Source of the DNA: Daedaleopsis sinensis
Lineage: Eukaryota; Basidiomycota; Agaricomycetes; Polyporales; Polyporaceae
NCBI GenBank assembly: GCA_033807695.1
Contig: CM066304.1
Location: forward strand, 124,001 to 188,000
DNA length: 64,000 bases
Reading direction: 5' to 3'
Of the stretch, positions 34,660 to 47,200 are shown one piece after another. The number at the start of each line of letters is the position of its first letter. The first letter of the stretch is position 1. A program made the translations under genes and the position numbers. Under the pieces are notes generated by a model. It saw only the letters and a program-made list of their open reading frames with translations, did no database searches and was not told the DNA's origin.

Positions 34660-35868
34660 GCAGTCTCATAATAGGACTGACCATATGGTCGATCTGTAAG
34701 GAGGTATGTAAACCTACACCGACTCACCGGCTCATCCTCCTAAGGCTAGCGACGTCGCAGGGTCTCATAGCGATTGAACACATGTAGCTTTTTCTGCTCG
34801 TCACTGACCAATGCCACACCCGTTGTATCACCGCAAACTATGCCGTCGTGTTCCTTGGCAACCTGCGCTCATTTATGTGGAGCAACGGCTCAAAAATGCT
34901 ATCAGCAGCGAACTGCTGTGAACGGCAGCATGTGATTGGTAAGCCCGCACCATAAAGTTTCGTGGCTGCCGCGGCTGACTATCCGTCCAAGCCGCCACCA
35001 ACTTTGCAGTGCCTGAGGTGACCGCAGCGTACGTGACGCCTACAGCAACGGAGCGAATTGTGGTATGGACGCTTATTGTGACATGCGGGCGTACGGCCAG
35101 AGTCCGCACAAGACCCGCGTTGCTCGGGCGATGGGTAAGGGTAGACTGATCGGTCCGCTCGTATGGTGATGGACGGATACTCTGACCTCGGCCCAGATAC
35201 TGCACGCTAAGGGGAAGCATCCGTTTCTAGCCGTCATAGGTTGTCCTTACCCGATCTGGTCCCGGAACGCACGGAAGACCTGCGCATGGTGCGTCATTCC
35301 TGTTAATCCGAGTACTGCCAGCCGCGTCCTTGGACGCCTTCGAAACCCTCACTGTACTTTTTGCATCGAATTTCATACCTTCACTTCCAACAGGGTCTTG
35401 CATAGCGACCGAGCGTGCTTTCGCTATACACGAAAATTAGGTCGAGCTCATACGTCTAAACATAAAGCCGATGAGCCACCTGTGCGGCCTCCCGTATGCG
35501 ACGGGGCGCTATGCCGAACCTTTCGCAAATTGAAGGGCTCCCACCAGCGCACGTCGCCATTAGGACCGCCGAAAGATCGTCTCGGACTGGATAGTGGCGA
35601 CCTAGCCTGCAACGCGACAGATGCGGATGCAGCCCTCCTGCGCACGCGGGCGCGGTGGCTTGCGGCCTAGTGTCGGACGCCAACCGGCCTCTTCCGCCAC
35701 CATCCCGCTGCAAGCCTGACACCCCGCGAGTTATCAGGTCTCCATTCTCGGTGCTGACGGGTCGCGTTCTGCATGTACCGCATCTGCGCAGAGCGGACCC
35801 TGCATCGTCAGGGCGGGTCCGAGCCGGCCTAGAGGTGCGGGTGTTTGGCAGCGTCCGCGGTGACTGCA
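34660..35868. other. Intergenic / laccase upstream region
   Basis: About 1.2 kb. Open frames at 35.4-35.9 kb on both strands share no motif with known proteins. This should hold the laccase promoter; I did not identify a metal- or xenobiotic-response element with confidence. Confidence 0.4.
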
Positions 35869-35874
35869 TATAAA
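35869..35874 (+). promoter_or_regulatory. TATA box of the laccase gene
   Basis: TATAAA in the context GCATATAAAGG, 72-77 nt upstream of the laccase ATG, the usual place in basidiomycete laccase genes. Confidence 0.7.
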
Positions 35875-35945
35875 GGTGCGCTCTGCTGGCGTAGCAGTCC
35901 TCATCGTTCTACGGCAAGCCACGACACTCCTTCACTTCCTGCAGC

Positions 35946-38229
35946 ATGCCGTACATTCGTTCTCGTCTCGGGCATGCGCTTGCCACCCTCTCGCTCCTCG
36001 GGTCCGCATTGGGCGCGATTGGCCCCAAGACCGACCTCATCATCTCGAACAAGGTCATCGCTCCCGATGGGGTCACTCGCGATGCCATCGTCGTCGACGG
36101 AACGTTCCCTGGACCGCTCCTCCGGGCTAACAAGGTATGCACGCCCTCTAGTGTTGCATTTCGCATCGTTGCTCATATGTGGCCGACTGCTGTGTGCTGC
36201 CCCAGGGCGACCGCTTCGAGGTCACTGTCGTCGACAACCTCACCAACGACTCGATGCTAACCTACACGAGCGTCGTAAGTTACATTCCTTATCTCATCGG
36301 CAACTATGCGCTGACCATACCGGCTGCCGCAAGCACTGGCACGGCCTGCACCAGCACACGACCAATTGGGCCGACGGCACCGGGTTTGTCACCCAGTGCC
36401 CGATTACCGCGGGCAATTCATTCCTGTACGACTTCAGCGCCCCGGACCAAGCTGGTAGGTGCACTAACACATGCATATGCGTGGGTGCGCGCCTCGCTGA
36501 CTACAGTGTGTCAGGCACGTACTGGTACCACAGCCACGTATCGACGCAGTACTGCGATGGCCTTCGCGGACCGCTCGTGATCTACGACCCGAATGATCCC
36601 CACAAGGACCTCTATGACGTCGACGATGGTGAGGATTTCGCTGGCGCCGTGCCTCGCACATCGCTCATGTTGCTTCTGCAGAGAGCACTGTGATCACTCT
36701 GTCCGACTGGTACCATGTCCCCTCGAAGGACGTCATCATCCCTGCGTACGTTCCTTTTCCAAGTGCGTGGTTGAGCCTGAGGCTGATCTCGTTCTAGCAT
36801 GTCAGATAGCACATTGATCAACGGGCTGGGTCGATGGTTCCAGAACCCGACGGCGGAGCTCGCTGTGATCAGCGTGCAGTACGGGAAACGGTGTGGATTG
36901 GTGTCGTTGTTTAGCTCGGTGATCAGAGCTAATCAACATGCTTCTGCAGGTACCGCTTCCGGCTGGTCAGCCTCTCTTGCGACCCCAACTATACCTTCCA
37001 GATCGACGGCCACACGATGACCATCATTGAGGCCGATGGGGAGAACACTGAGCCGCTCACCGTTGACCAAATTCAGATCTTCTCTGCACAGCGCTACTCC
37101 TTCGTAGTAAGTGCTGATAATGTTGTTCACTCGTGAAGTGTCTGATCGACTTACAATGTCACTCAGCTCGAGGCGAACCAGACGGTCGACAACTACTGGA
37201 TCCGTGCAGAGCCTAACAACGTAATGGCTCACGGCTTTGCAAACGGGATCAACTCTGCGATCCTGCGTTACGACGGCGCCCCAGACGCGGAGCCGACGAC
37301 GACACAAGATACTAGCACAAACCCGCTCAACGAGGTCAACTTGCACCCGCTCTCTAACCCTGCGGCTGTGAGTCCTGACTGTCAGATAGAGGTTGCTTGT
37401 TTTGACGCTGTCATAGCCCGGTCTGCCGTACCCTGGTGGTGTCGACTATGCCCTCAATCTTAATCTGAGCTACGTATGTTATTCCTGCACAACGGTCATA
37501 TATGTTGCTCACAGCCTATCCTTCAGAGCAACGCTACCGGTAGTCCTACATTCTTCATCAACAACGCAACTTTCGTCCCGCCCTCGATCCCCATCCTCCT
37601 GCAGATCCTTAACGGGAACCGCACCGCACAATCGCTCCTCCCTGCGGGAAGTGTGTACAACCTCCCTCGAAATGCGACTATCGAGCTGTCCATTCCTGCC
37701 ATCAACGCCCCGGGTGATCCGCACCCGTTCCATCTCCATGGGGTACGTCGTTCATCTCTTTTGTTTGTGCACAACACTTCGGCACCTAATACGCATCTCT
37801 TCCTCGGCAGCATTCCTTCTCTGTAGTTCGTAGCGCTGGCAGCGACGTATACAACTACGAGAACCCTGTTCGGCGCGACACAGTGACCATAGGCGCTGAA
37901 TTCTCCGGCAGCAACACTACCATCCGCTTTGTAGTATGTCATACCCCTCCCTTGGCAGCGTACACTGAGTGCTGACGATTGAATCACTCACGCGCAGACG
38001 GACAACCCGGGCCCGTGGATGTTCCACTGCCACGTCGACTTCCATCTCAAGGAGGGCCTCGCGATCGTGTTCGCAGAGGATGCGCCGGACACTGCCGATG
38101 CCAACCCGATTCCTCGTACGTCCATCCTTCGATGCTACATGGATTCGAGAGTGGACTGCTCACCCCTGCTCTTCAGAGGCTTGGAATGATTTGTGCCCAC
38201 GGTGGGACGCGTCTGGCATACAAGCCTGA
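35946..38229 (+). CDS. lcc: Secreted laccase (multicopper oxidase)
   Basis: A blue copper oxidase that oxidises phenols and reduces O2 to water; in wood-decay fungi it acts outside the cell on lignin-derived phenols. Residues 1-23 are a signal peptide (hydrophobic stretch ending LGSALGAIG). The four copper-binding segments are present: HWHGLHQ, YWYHSH, HPFHLHG+H across an intron, and HCHVDFHL. The residue ten positions after the type-1 copper cysteine is Leu ([12 protein letters not shown]), the medium-potential class; high-potential enzymes have Phe there. About eleven exons are separated by introns of 50-70 nt. The last exon is tiny and ends [17 protein letters not shown]. Several N-x-S/T sequons (NATG, NGNRT, NNAT) suggest glycosylation. 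The product is near 510 residues, normal for the family. Confidence 0.95.
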
Positions 38230-38715
38230 GCGTTCACGCAGGCCCCTTTCCTCTCACTCCTTGATTTCACTCAGATTATTTATACTCTATAACTATAGCA
38301 GACCACTCTCCCCTCCTTTCTACATGGACCTAGCTTCTACAAGCCCTTCGTTTGCATCTGGCCATGTCACGAATACTTTAACTAATAATGCTATTGTAGC
38401 ATCGCGTCTCTGTCGATATGTATCCACTGGTCTTAATCGAAGTTGAGTTCGAAACATACTGGCATGCTGGTGCTGGCGGACCATAGTTCCCCTTCAAACA
38501 GTTGCGAATGACAAACACCAGGATTAATCGCCAGTTGCAGCTTGAAGTCTTGGTCAGAGAATATGGGGAATGCCCCGGAACGCAGCTGCCACAAGGACAA
38601 GGGACGATATGGACTATACTGGCATTTCGTGACTGTTCCGGAATCCGCTTCCGACATTCTCGTATCCCGGGCACGCCCCAGAGAGGAACAGCTCAGTAGG
38701 ATAAGCAGACTTGCA
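38230..38715. other. Intergenic region
   Basis: About 486 nt downstream of the laccase. Minus-strand open frames continue the direction of the helicase remnant but match no helicase motif. No gene supported. Confidence 0.3.
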
Positions 38716-39245
38716 TCAGCGTAAGGAACATAATCCAGAAGAGGACTCACTGGCGCCTGCAGACGGTCCTACATAGCTCCGCACCGGTGGCAACCATAAG
38801 TCAGCTGAAAACCGTTGCAGGTAGTCGAGTGCGAGCAATCGGCTTTCACTTCGTGGCTTTGTGGCAGTCGGGCTTGACCATTCGGTAGCTTGTTCGCATT
38901 CAATCGCCGTCTGCGCAACAATGTTGATGGCGCTAATCCCGAGCTTCTCCAGTTGTTGTCGGTTCTGGGTGCCGAGGATATTCAGAGGGGTGATTATGAG
39001 CTGAATACTGCCAGGCCGGAGTATAAGGGGGATCCAAAACGGCAGAGTCTTTCCAGAGCCGGTCCCCGAAATGCAGATGATGTCCTTGTCGCCGCGTAAC
39101 AGTGCGAGAGCAACCTCACACTGCCAGCGACAAGGCCGGCATCCGAACCTCGCGAGTACTCTCTGTTGGACTTCGGAGACAGTGAAGGTGGTGAGACGGC
39201 GGGTGCGACGTCCGACATGTCGAACGCACTTAAGTGGTTGAGCCC
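38716..39245 (-). pseudogene. RecQ-like DEAD-box helicase N-terminal fragment
   Basis: An open frame on the minus strand without a usable ATG, so easily missed. It reads RRTRRLTTFTVSEVQQ, then RFGCRPCRWQCEVALALLRG (Q-motif-like), DIICISGTGSGKTLPFW (Walker A), and IITPLNILGTQNRQQLEKLG (motif Ia). These are the first conserved steps of the RecQ-related helicases that are multicopy in Agaricomycetes. Motif II (DExH) and everything beyond it are missing; the frame ends at a TGA (38716-38718) after unrelated sequence. It is therefore a truncated relic, unless a distant exon exists. Walker A lies at about 39025-39075. Confidence 0.7.
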
Positions 39246-39560
39246 GGCCCTCATAATCCGGACAATCTGAGGCCCAAAATCGCGATTTTATCCGGACAAA
39301 ATGGGCCTCCCCGGGAGCGTCGGGGACCCGGCCTTACCACCTATTGTCAGGGGTCCTGTTCAGAATCACTGACGCATGAGATGCATGAGAGATCCAGGGG
39401 AGCAGATCCGGAACGCTTATCACGCTTCTCGGCAGCCCCCGGAACCCGGGTGTCACGTGTACACGCGGTACTTTCTGAATATCCATTCGCGCTGTTATTT
39501 GATTTCTTCGCCACCATCTTGTCGCCCATCATCCCGTCGCCCACCATCGGTCTCATCGTC
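39246..39560. other. Intergenic region with a short direct repeat
   Basis: Upstream of the HNH gene. ATCCGGACAA occurs at 39256-39265 and again at 39290-39299, with the palindrome AAAATCGCGATTTT between them. The meaning is unknown. Confidence 0.35.
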
Positions 39561-40927
39561 ATGTCGCAGTCGTTGGCGAGCAAATTGAGCGACGGCCAAC
39601 CCTTACCGGCGAACCCGTATCAACCAGGAGGCGATAACCACACGGCTTATGGTCTTTGTCTGCAACTCGAGCTCATCGGTACAACTTGGCCCAACATCTT
39701 CGTTGACAGCCTTGCACACACTCCTCCCTTCGAGCAGGTTCTGATCTCAATGGCTCCTGTCGTCGCTGCCAGAGTCCTTGGCTATGGCCTGTGTTACGCT
39801 CCAAATGACACCGGACGCGACGCCCTTGTGCGCGATATTCTTGCTTGCGGCGGAAATCAGCCCTGGATGGCCGTGCTTGCCTACCTCTATGTTTATGGCC
39901 TCATCCGCGTCTGTACGTGAGCCTACGCGTTCTCCTGCCCTCCTGCACTCTCAATCACTCACAATTCACCCAGTCTACAACCCCAAGGGCCCTACGCCGG
40001 CTGTCACTCCCGCATTCACTCCTCGAGCGTCCTTGGAGACCGCTGCACAAAACCCGCATCTTCTCACAGGATCGTCAAGCACTGCATCTACCCTGCGCGC
40101 ACTGGTGAGCGCAATTATCCTATCCTTCAGTTCTACGCCTCATTCCGGTCAAGGCATTGCTTCGCGACAACCATCGCTGTGTCTTTACCGGACGCGTCGA
40201 AATAGATTGGATGAACGTGGCTGCCAACGTTGGCCCATCGACAACGTCAGATGTCACCAATGTCGCGCATATCATCAGCGAGTCGCTCACAAACAACATC
40301 CACGGAATTGACCATCAGGCCAGGGTGTGTATGCATGTGTCATGTTAAGACGTCCATTTGCTCATCTTGTTATCCGTAGTTCAAATGGGCTAGCACGGTA
40401 GGGGCAATGATAGAGCGCTTCGGAGGGTTCAAGGCTCACGATGTGCTCGGCCAAGACAACCTCCACAGTCCGAAGAATGCGTTCATAGCATCCGTCGCTG
40501 CGCACAAATTGTTTGATCGCCTCGACATATGGTTGACGCCAACAATGGTACGCCCGTTGCTTGGGGACTGATCATGCGACTGATGGATTGTGATCAGAAT
40601 GCACAACAACAAGCCATACTGGACACCTACAATGTCTGCTATGCTCCAGGCGTGTTGCTCCAAGTCGGCTCGTGCGGCATTGACGTCAACCGTCCAATCG
40701 TCTTCAGAAGCCTCCCCTTCAATGGCCAGACCATACCCGCTCCAGACCCCCGCATCATCGAGCTGCACGCGGCCTGTGCGAAGATCGCTCACATGTCGGG
40801 CGCAGCGGAACATCTCCGCGAGCTCTACAGGGACACAGACAGCATTGCAGTCATGACTGAACCGAACGCAGCGTACGAGTTGAGTCGTGCTCTCAAAACC
40901 TTGCAGATGGTCGCCGCTACTGCTTAG
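39561..40927 (+). CDS. HNH endonuclease-domain protein
   Basis: A protein of about 370 residues from about five exons starting MSQSLASKLSDG. Exon 1 (39561-39912) is followed by a short intron; the next exon begins YNPKGPTPAV. A third exon carries the HNH-like block: ALLRDNHRCVFTG and, about 35 residues on, NVAHIISES, which is the CxxTG / AHI(I/L) arrangement of HNH_2-type domains in fungi. After another intron come FGGFKAHDVLGQDNLHSPKNA and the C-terminal part AYELSRALKTLQMVAATA. Agaricomycetes have many such genes and their role is unknown; nuclease activity has not been shown for this group. The reading of the 40.4-40.6 kb joint is approximate. Confidence 0.75.
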
Positions 40928-42221
40928 TGTACTCAGACCCCAGTTCGCGATGAGTGGTGGCCTGTGTTTCCGTTCACTATGGATCAGTACGAAGAGGGTA
41001 TTCGTCTAGTTCTTGACCTGCGTATACTATACAACTGTATTAATATTAATCATCCATGTGTGCCGTTGACCGCAGGACTTCCAGCATCCGAGCGCAGTGA
41101 CGGTTCAAGTTTAAGGCGAAGGATTCGCGGTCGTCGCGTCGAACGACGTGGTGGCCGGTAGGCTCAGGCTGTCTGGATCCCTTTACACGATGTGTAAGGG
41201 GATCCTTGACAAGGCGGCCTCCCGCATGCTGTGCGTAAACAAAGCTCTTGCCAGATGCTTGTTTTCTGGATATCGTCGGCCGCTCAAGCGCTCAAGCATA
41301 GGCCATGATCTACTCGTATCGATGCGTGAGTTGAAACGCTGTGGTTAGGGTGTCCACATCCCCGGGCCGGGGAGGTTGTACCAGAGTTTGACGAGATTCG
41401 GGTCTGGCAAAGCATGCGCACGTCAACTCAGCTTCCTATCGGTTTGGGTTTTCAGATGACAGGGAAGCTTAAGCATGCTGCATCTGGGTTAGAGAGCATC
41501 AAGTTCGGCAGAGATCCATGTCATCCGGCATACTGACCTTCGAGATGTGGATATAGGACACCAACATCGCCCTCGAAGCTTGATGCAGCCGACTTGAGGA
41601 GCGGTAGTGTGTAAAGCGTGAATTCGGATTAATCTAGGGTCTAGTTTCAGTCGGGGAGCTACATATATATACAACGGTCACGGCGTAGCTATAGTAGTAC
41701 GTCGTGGATCATGCAGGCTGCAGGCGCGGCCATCCAGACTGACCTGAGCACTACGTAAGGGCGCGGCGCTATGTGCGTGCGCGCGGTTTAATAGTATGTG
41801 ATGCGTACTATACGTAGGAATATGTATGTATGGGCTAACAGAGACATGCGAGGAGAGCGATACAACGAGGAGACAGTAATCAACAGCGAGACGGACACAT
41901 GCAGGCCGGGAGGAACGTTGCCGAGAGAACAGAGAGGTCATGAGTGTGAAGAGCGAGATGTGCTGTATGAGGTAGCGCGGGGTGGCAGCAGCGACGACGG
42001 GGATGGGGATGGTCGGTGAAGACATGGGCAGCGGCGAATAAGATAACGAGCAATAAACACGTCCGCGGCGGGACTCGGAGACACAGAGAGCAGCAGATAC
42101 GTCAAGACAGTGTCCGCTAGCACGCTAGCAACAGCATGAGGGGATGGCGATACAGGAGAGGCAGATCACGAGCGTCGGCGCTGGCCTGCGTGTATACAGA
42201 GCGCGAGCCCGCGCGACACGA
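40928..42221. other. Intergenic region with a 14-bp hairpin
   Basis: About 1.3 kb without a supportable gene. The segment 41176-41206 is an inverted repeat, GGATCCCTTTACAC against GTGTAAGGGGATCC with one mismatch and a 3-nt loop. The region from 41.7 to 42.1 kb is purine-rich on the plus strand. Confidence 0.4.
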
Positions 42222-44011
42222 TCATCTTCTGCCGAGGAACTCGACGAGTGCACGCGACACTTCGTCTCCGTGCGTAGTAGTGATGTCGTGCGAGCCGCCC
42301 TCGATCGTGACGAGCTCGGCGTGCGGGATGAGGTTTTGCACGCGCGACGCGTACCGGTATGGGACGACTTTGTCGTTAGTGCCCTGCACAAGTGTGATGT
42401 CAGTGACGAACTGATTTACGGGCGGGGAGCTGTGGGGTCAACGCACCCATATGAGCAGAACGTGCCCGCCAGTCTTGCGTGAATGCCGGCCCAGGGCCGT
42501 GAATTCGGGGGCAAGACTGCGCAGGGGGCCATCACGGATCGAGGACGCGAGCGCCGAGTTGTACCCCGGGAGAAATGCTGATTGTATGCGCACGAGCTGT
42601 AGTCCCGCATTCGATGTGAGTACCGTTCGGCTGTACGTCGATACGTAGAAACGTACCTCGCTAATCGAGTCTTCAGATGCGTTCTGGTTTGCGAGATATT
42701 GAAGGTATAGCTGGTTGAACAACGTTAGATCCGTCACAAGATTCGATACCGACGCGTCCGATTCGCCTCGATGGTAAGAGTAGTGCTGCCGCAAGCCCAT
42801 GGAGGGCCCCTAGTGTTCACAGTCGTGGGCGCAGTTCCCACTCCGATAAGGATGGAGAAGTCATTGTTGCCTTCACCTGCGCGATAGGTCATGACCACAG
42901 CACTACTTGTGCCTAACCATTGCACGTCTCGAGATGGCGCATTGCACAGGAAATGGGGGTGGTGTGTTATATGTTAATGTGATTTGGTGCTGTCAAGGGT
43001 CACATCCCGGCAGTGTTCGTCCATGATGTGACCCAGAAGCAGAGCGTGAGCTGGAGAGCGCGGACAGAACTTACCCGGAACGGATAACTTGACGCAACAG
43101 CTTGCATGAGTGGAGACGAGAGGAGCTTGGTAGTCCGTGACATGTCTGATGCCTTGTCACAGATAGAATGAGCGAGGAGCACGATCCTGTACGTGAGACA
43201 GAACCAACCTCCATGAGACCGGCACTGGCGATGAGCGCAACCTTGTCGGTCACAAGATGAGGGAACTGCGCTGCGAAAGCTGCGGCGATGCCACCCCCCT
43301 GCGAATGTATGAAGGTGAGAATATCGTGCTGCGCTGGGGATGGACGTACCATGGACACTCCGACAACATCAGCCTTACCCCAGCCGACATATTGGAGGAG
43401 TAACGCGAGTTGGGTGGTGTAGAGACTTGCGTCGTAGGTGGTATGTGGTGCGTCGGAGTAGCCCCGACCGTAGAGGTCTGGATGTGGCGATGGGTTCATC
43501 AAGAGTGAGCCCCACGTTTAGGCCACGCACCATAGAGCAGAACGCGGTGGCCTTTTGCAGCCAGCTGAGGGGCGACGTCTTTCCAGATGATAGATGGTAC
43601 CGACAGGCCATGAATGAGGACCACCTAGCAAGAAGATGGGTCACTGAGCTCAGATGATGAACAATCGTTCGCACCCTTTTCCCGTTCTCTGGACCGATGA
43701 GCCAATATCGAACCTATCGCTACAATTGGCCGATATGAACGCGAGATGCAGAAGACGCGACATACGGATCCATATGGAAACTTGGCATACGCGCCACCCA
43801 CGTAATAGTTATCGGGGTAGAGCGTCCAGCTTGGGGTGGACTTGGGAAGCGTGGCGAGTGAGGGGTGGATGTAGAGCGAGTCGGGGTTGTGGGGGAAGAC
43901 GGTGAAGAAGTAGGCGATGATGACGACGGCGGGGCAGACGAGCATGAACCATTGAAATGCTGAAGAGGGGGCCATGGTGGTGAGGAACAAAGAGGGGTCG
44001 AGCGCGCTCAT
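42222..44011 (-). CDS. Alpha/beta hydrolase with N-terminal membrane anchor
   Basis: A serine hydrolase of the alpha/beta fold with several introns, about 370 residues. The N-terminus (MSALDPSLFLTTMAPSSAF) is followed by one transmembrane segment FMLVCPAVVIIAYFFTVF, which suggests ER or other membrane anchoring with the catalytic domain on one side. The triad is visible: Ser in VVGVSM-GGG (nucleophile elbow across an intron), Asp in LVQGTNDKVVP and His in EGGSHDI near the C-terminus. A DLYGRGYSD motif after the oxyanion region is typical of lipase/epoxide-hydrolase-like members. Substrate cannot be predicted. The ATG at 43975 (MAPSSAF) is an alternative start. Its promoter is shared with the divergent disordered protein. 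Confidence 0.88.
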
Positions 44012-44233
44012 CGACGCGGAGGAGGACGAGGACGAGAGAGAACGGAGAGAACGCGTCAGAACCGTTACGCGACATACGCCCGCCCGATTTCCTCGGAAAG
44101 GTGAACTTACACGTGTCTCGCAGAACTACCGTCACGTGTGCCTTCGCGCGAGGGCGTTGTTTGCCATTGTTTGTCCCTCCTTGCCGCCATCGTTCCTTGG
44201 TGTGCCCGTCGACGGCCTGCAACCGCGCTCCTC
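44012..44233. promoter_or_regulatory. Divergent promoter of the hydrolase and the disordered coiled-coil protein
   Basis: A 222-nt interval between opposing start codons. No TATA box is apparent. Confidence 0.4.
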
Positions 44234-47200
44234 ATGTCCCTCCACGATGGCCCCGCCCTCGCTCTCGCTCTCGACGACATTATCCACTCTATGTCGCCCT
44301 CGCCCGCTCCTCAGCCGCTTCCTCCAGAGCCTATCCTCGAACACACATTCCCGATCGTAAACAATATGGAAAGCTCGTCGAACACCCCGCTCCCACCTCC
44401 GCGCATACACTCACCGGAGCCTATCGACCACGCCGAGCTTGAGCTCATGCGCACTCGTGTCCAGCAATACTCGCTCTCATCGACCTCCTCCAACACGAGG
44501 GAGTCCGAGCTTGCCGCGATGGTGCGCCCTTCCATGCTTGCCTCGACCGCAACTCCTGAACACCCCCAAAAGGTATTGCGTCTGACTTCTCATCTCTTGC
44601 TTCATCCGTCTCCCGCACAACTCGCTTCTCAAGCAGAGACTATCGCAGACTTGACCTTCCAGAGAAACCTGCTCCTCACGGAACGAGCTGAAGACAGTGC
44701 CCGTTGGCAAGCGGAGAGGGAATGCTGGACAGGAGCGCAGACGCGTTGCTTCTGAAAGCGCGCGTCGCCCAGGAGCCTATACACAAAGATCAGGTGAGTC
44801 TCACGTACCTGGAACACGGTCAGGACTCCCGAGTTATACCAATCCGAGATTCGCACCATTGCATGGATGCCCCTACTATGATGCGTCTGCGGCTTGTCCA
44901 ACTTGTCGTCTCGTCAAGGCGCCTGTAGAACTTGCCGTTCGTCAAGGATGCATGGGGCTAGCTCGTAAACACGCTCCGCTGCGCTTCGGCAAATGAAGCA
45001 TATGGCTGCAGGGCGATATTCCGCCATGTTGCGCATACTCATCCGGTCTCGACTTCTCGGAAATGATCAAATTGACTGAACGCCTTCACAGGACACCCAT
45101 CGTTACATTGTGCGACTGGAGGACGATATAAAGGCATACCGTCGCAGAGTTCGTGAGCCATCTTCGATCCTGTTTTCTTACTCCTCCCCTCATCCTATAT
45201 TGGCCCTCTGATCAGCTGAACGACACCCAAAACCGTTTGTCCGCTGTCGAGAGCGAATTGGCTCGGATCAAGCCTCTTCTTGCCATGCAGGCCACTGTTC
45301 TCCGTGATTCTGAACTCTGGCGATCAGAGGCGCTCTCAGGCATTGTCTCCGAGCGACTTGGGAGCTTTGGGAAGAAGTCGAAAGGGAAGGGACGCGCGGC
45401 GCCTCCACAGGAAGCGACTATCTATACCGCGACCGCCTTGAACGGGCACACCGCTGGGCGGAGTGTATTCCATGCGCAGGATGACATACTGGCTATCAGT
45501 CCTACTCGACCACCTACGACTATCGCCCCAGAAACCGCAGCACCCTATCACTCGCCACCAGGACCTTCCCAGCCGCTACGGCCGCCTAAGTCGAAAGCTG
45601 ACAAGCACCAGCGCAGAGAACGCGAGAGGGACAAGGAACGCAAACATCGCCATCGTACCGACCCCTCCCCTCTCCTTGCGGACGCCCGCGCGGAGTGCAT
45701 CCTCGTCGCCGCGCGCAAGCTTGGTCGCGTCCGCGCGGGTATCATCTCTGGCTTCGTCAAGGAGTGCCACAAACTTGAACGCGAGAATGAAGTCCTCCTT
45801 GAGAACGTGAAGGAGCGTGCTGAAGCCGAACAGAGTGTACGACGTATTCTCCAGATCCCCGTTGAGGCACAAGGCACCACTCCGACGGACACGCGAGGTC
45901 AGCATGACTTGGAGGGCTCCTCCAGCCCAGCGATACCCCTGGCACTCGCGGCGGGATCGCCCGCGAGCGCTACCAGCCCGACCCTGCGCAAGCTCGCTCC
46001 TACCCCCAGCCCGTTTCCCGCCCGGAACGTGCAGTTGGCGCGTGCGCAGCAGATGCCTACTCACCTCCATCCTTCCATGCAGCCGTACCCCACCGTCACC
46101 CAAGGCCAGCATCCGCATGCGATACCCCATCCTGGCTTTGTGTACTATAACCCTGGATCAGGACAAGGCGCGGTGCCCATCATCATGCCCATGCCGTGGG
46201 CGGTCCCGCCGGGTACGCCCCCAGGCCCGAGTGCGAACGTGAAGGCGCGCCAAACGCAGCCGCAGGCGCGAGCGAGGACCCCTGCGCGCGGGCAGAGCGG
46301 CGTGGGGGAGGGCCCGTCGACGCCGATGGACTCGCTCGTGAGTGCCGCGCGCACGCTGATAGAAGACGAGGACTACGACGAGGACGGCCCCGGCGCGGAG
46401 GGAGCGGCGTCACCAGCTGTCGCGGCTGTTGATGCGGGCGGAGAAGAGCCTGACTCGCCAGCTCCCGTGCGCCGGCGGGGGACGCGGCGACGCGCTGCGA
46501 ATCCTCCGCCCGATAGCCCCGTTCCAAAGCGACGACGCGTCGCACCAGCGAACGGGCTCTCGAATGAAGTGACTGCTGGCACCAGCGCAAGTACCAGCAA
46601 GTCCACGCGCCGTACCAAAGTGGCCGTAGCTGCAGCCTCGGCGTCTGCAGATACGGAGAAGCCCAAAGCGAAGGGCCGTGGGCGCGGACGAGGCAAGGCC
46701 GCACAGAACCCCGTTACCGACTCCGTTGGCGATGAACAGGCGGAAGCAGACGACGGTGGCAAATCGCGGCCTCCGCCACAGGTCGCGCGGATCCGCAGCG
46801 CGCTGGACGTTCTCGCGGACCAGGCCGCGCAAGAGCAGGAACGGCGGCCGTCGATGGACCCTGTGGATGATGCGCCCCCGGGCGAGGATGCCGAGTCGCC
46901 TGCTCCCGGCGGTGCAGTGAGGAGGAGTGCGTCGAGGGGGAGGGGACGGGGACGGGGCAGAGGGCGGGGCAGAGGGGCGAGGTCGAAGGGGAAGGAGAGG
47001 GTTATTGAGACTGTGGCGACTCCTGTGGAGGATGTTCCTGTCCTGCCGACTGACGTGGAGGATGCGGACATGGACTTGGGGACAACGCTTGACGTTCGCG
47101 CGGAGCAAGAGGCTGTCGTCGAGGATATTCCAAGCGTTGAGCCACGCCACGATCCCGAACCTCAGCCGAATGCAACCGGGTCTCCACCAGAGATTGTCGA

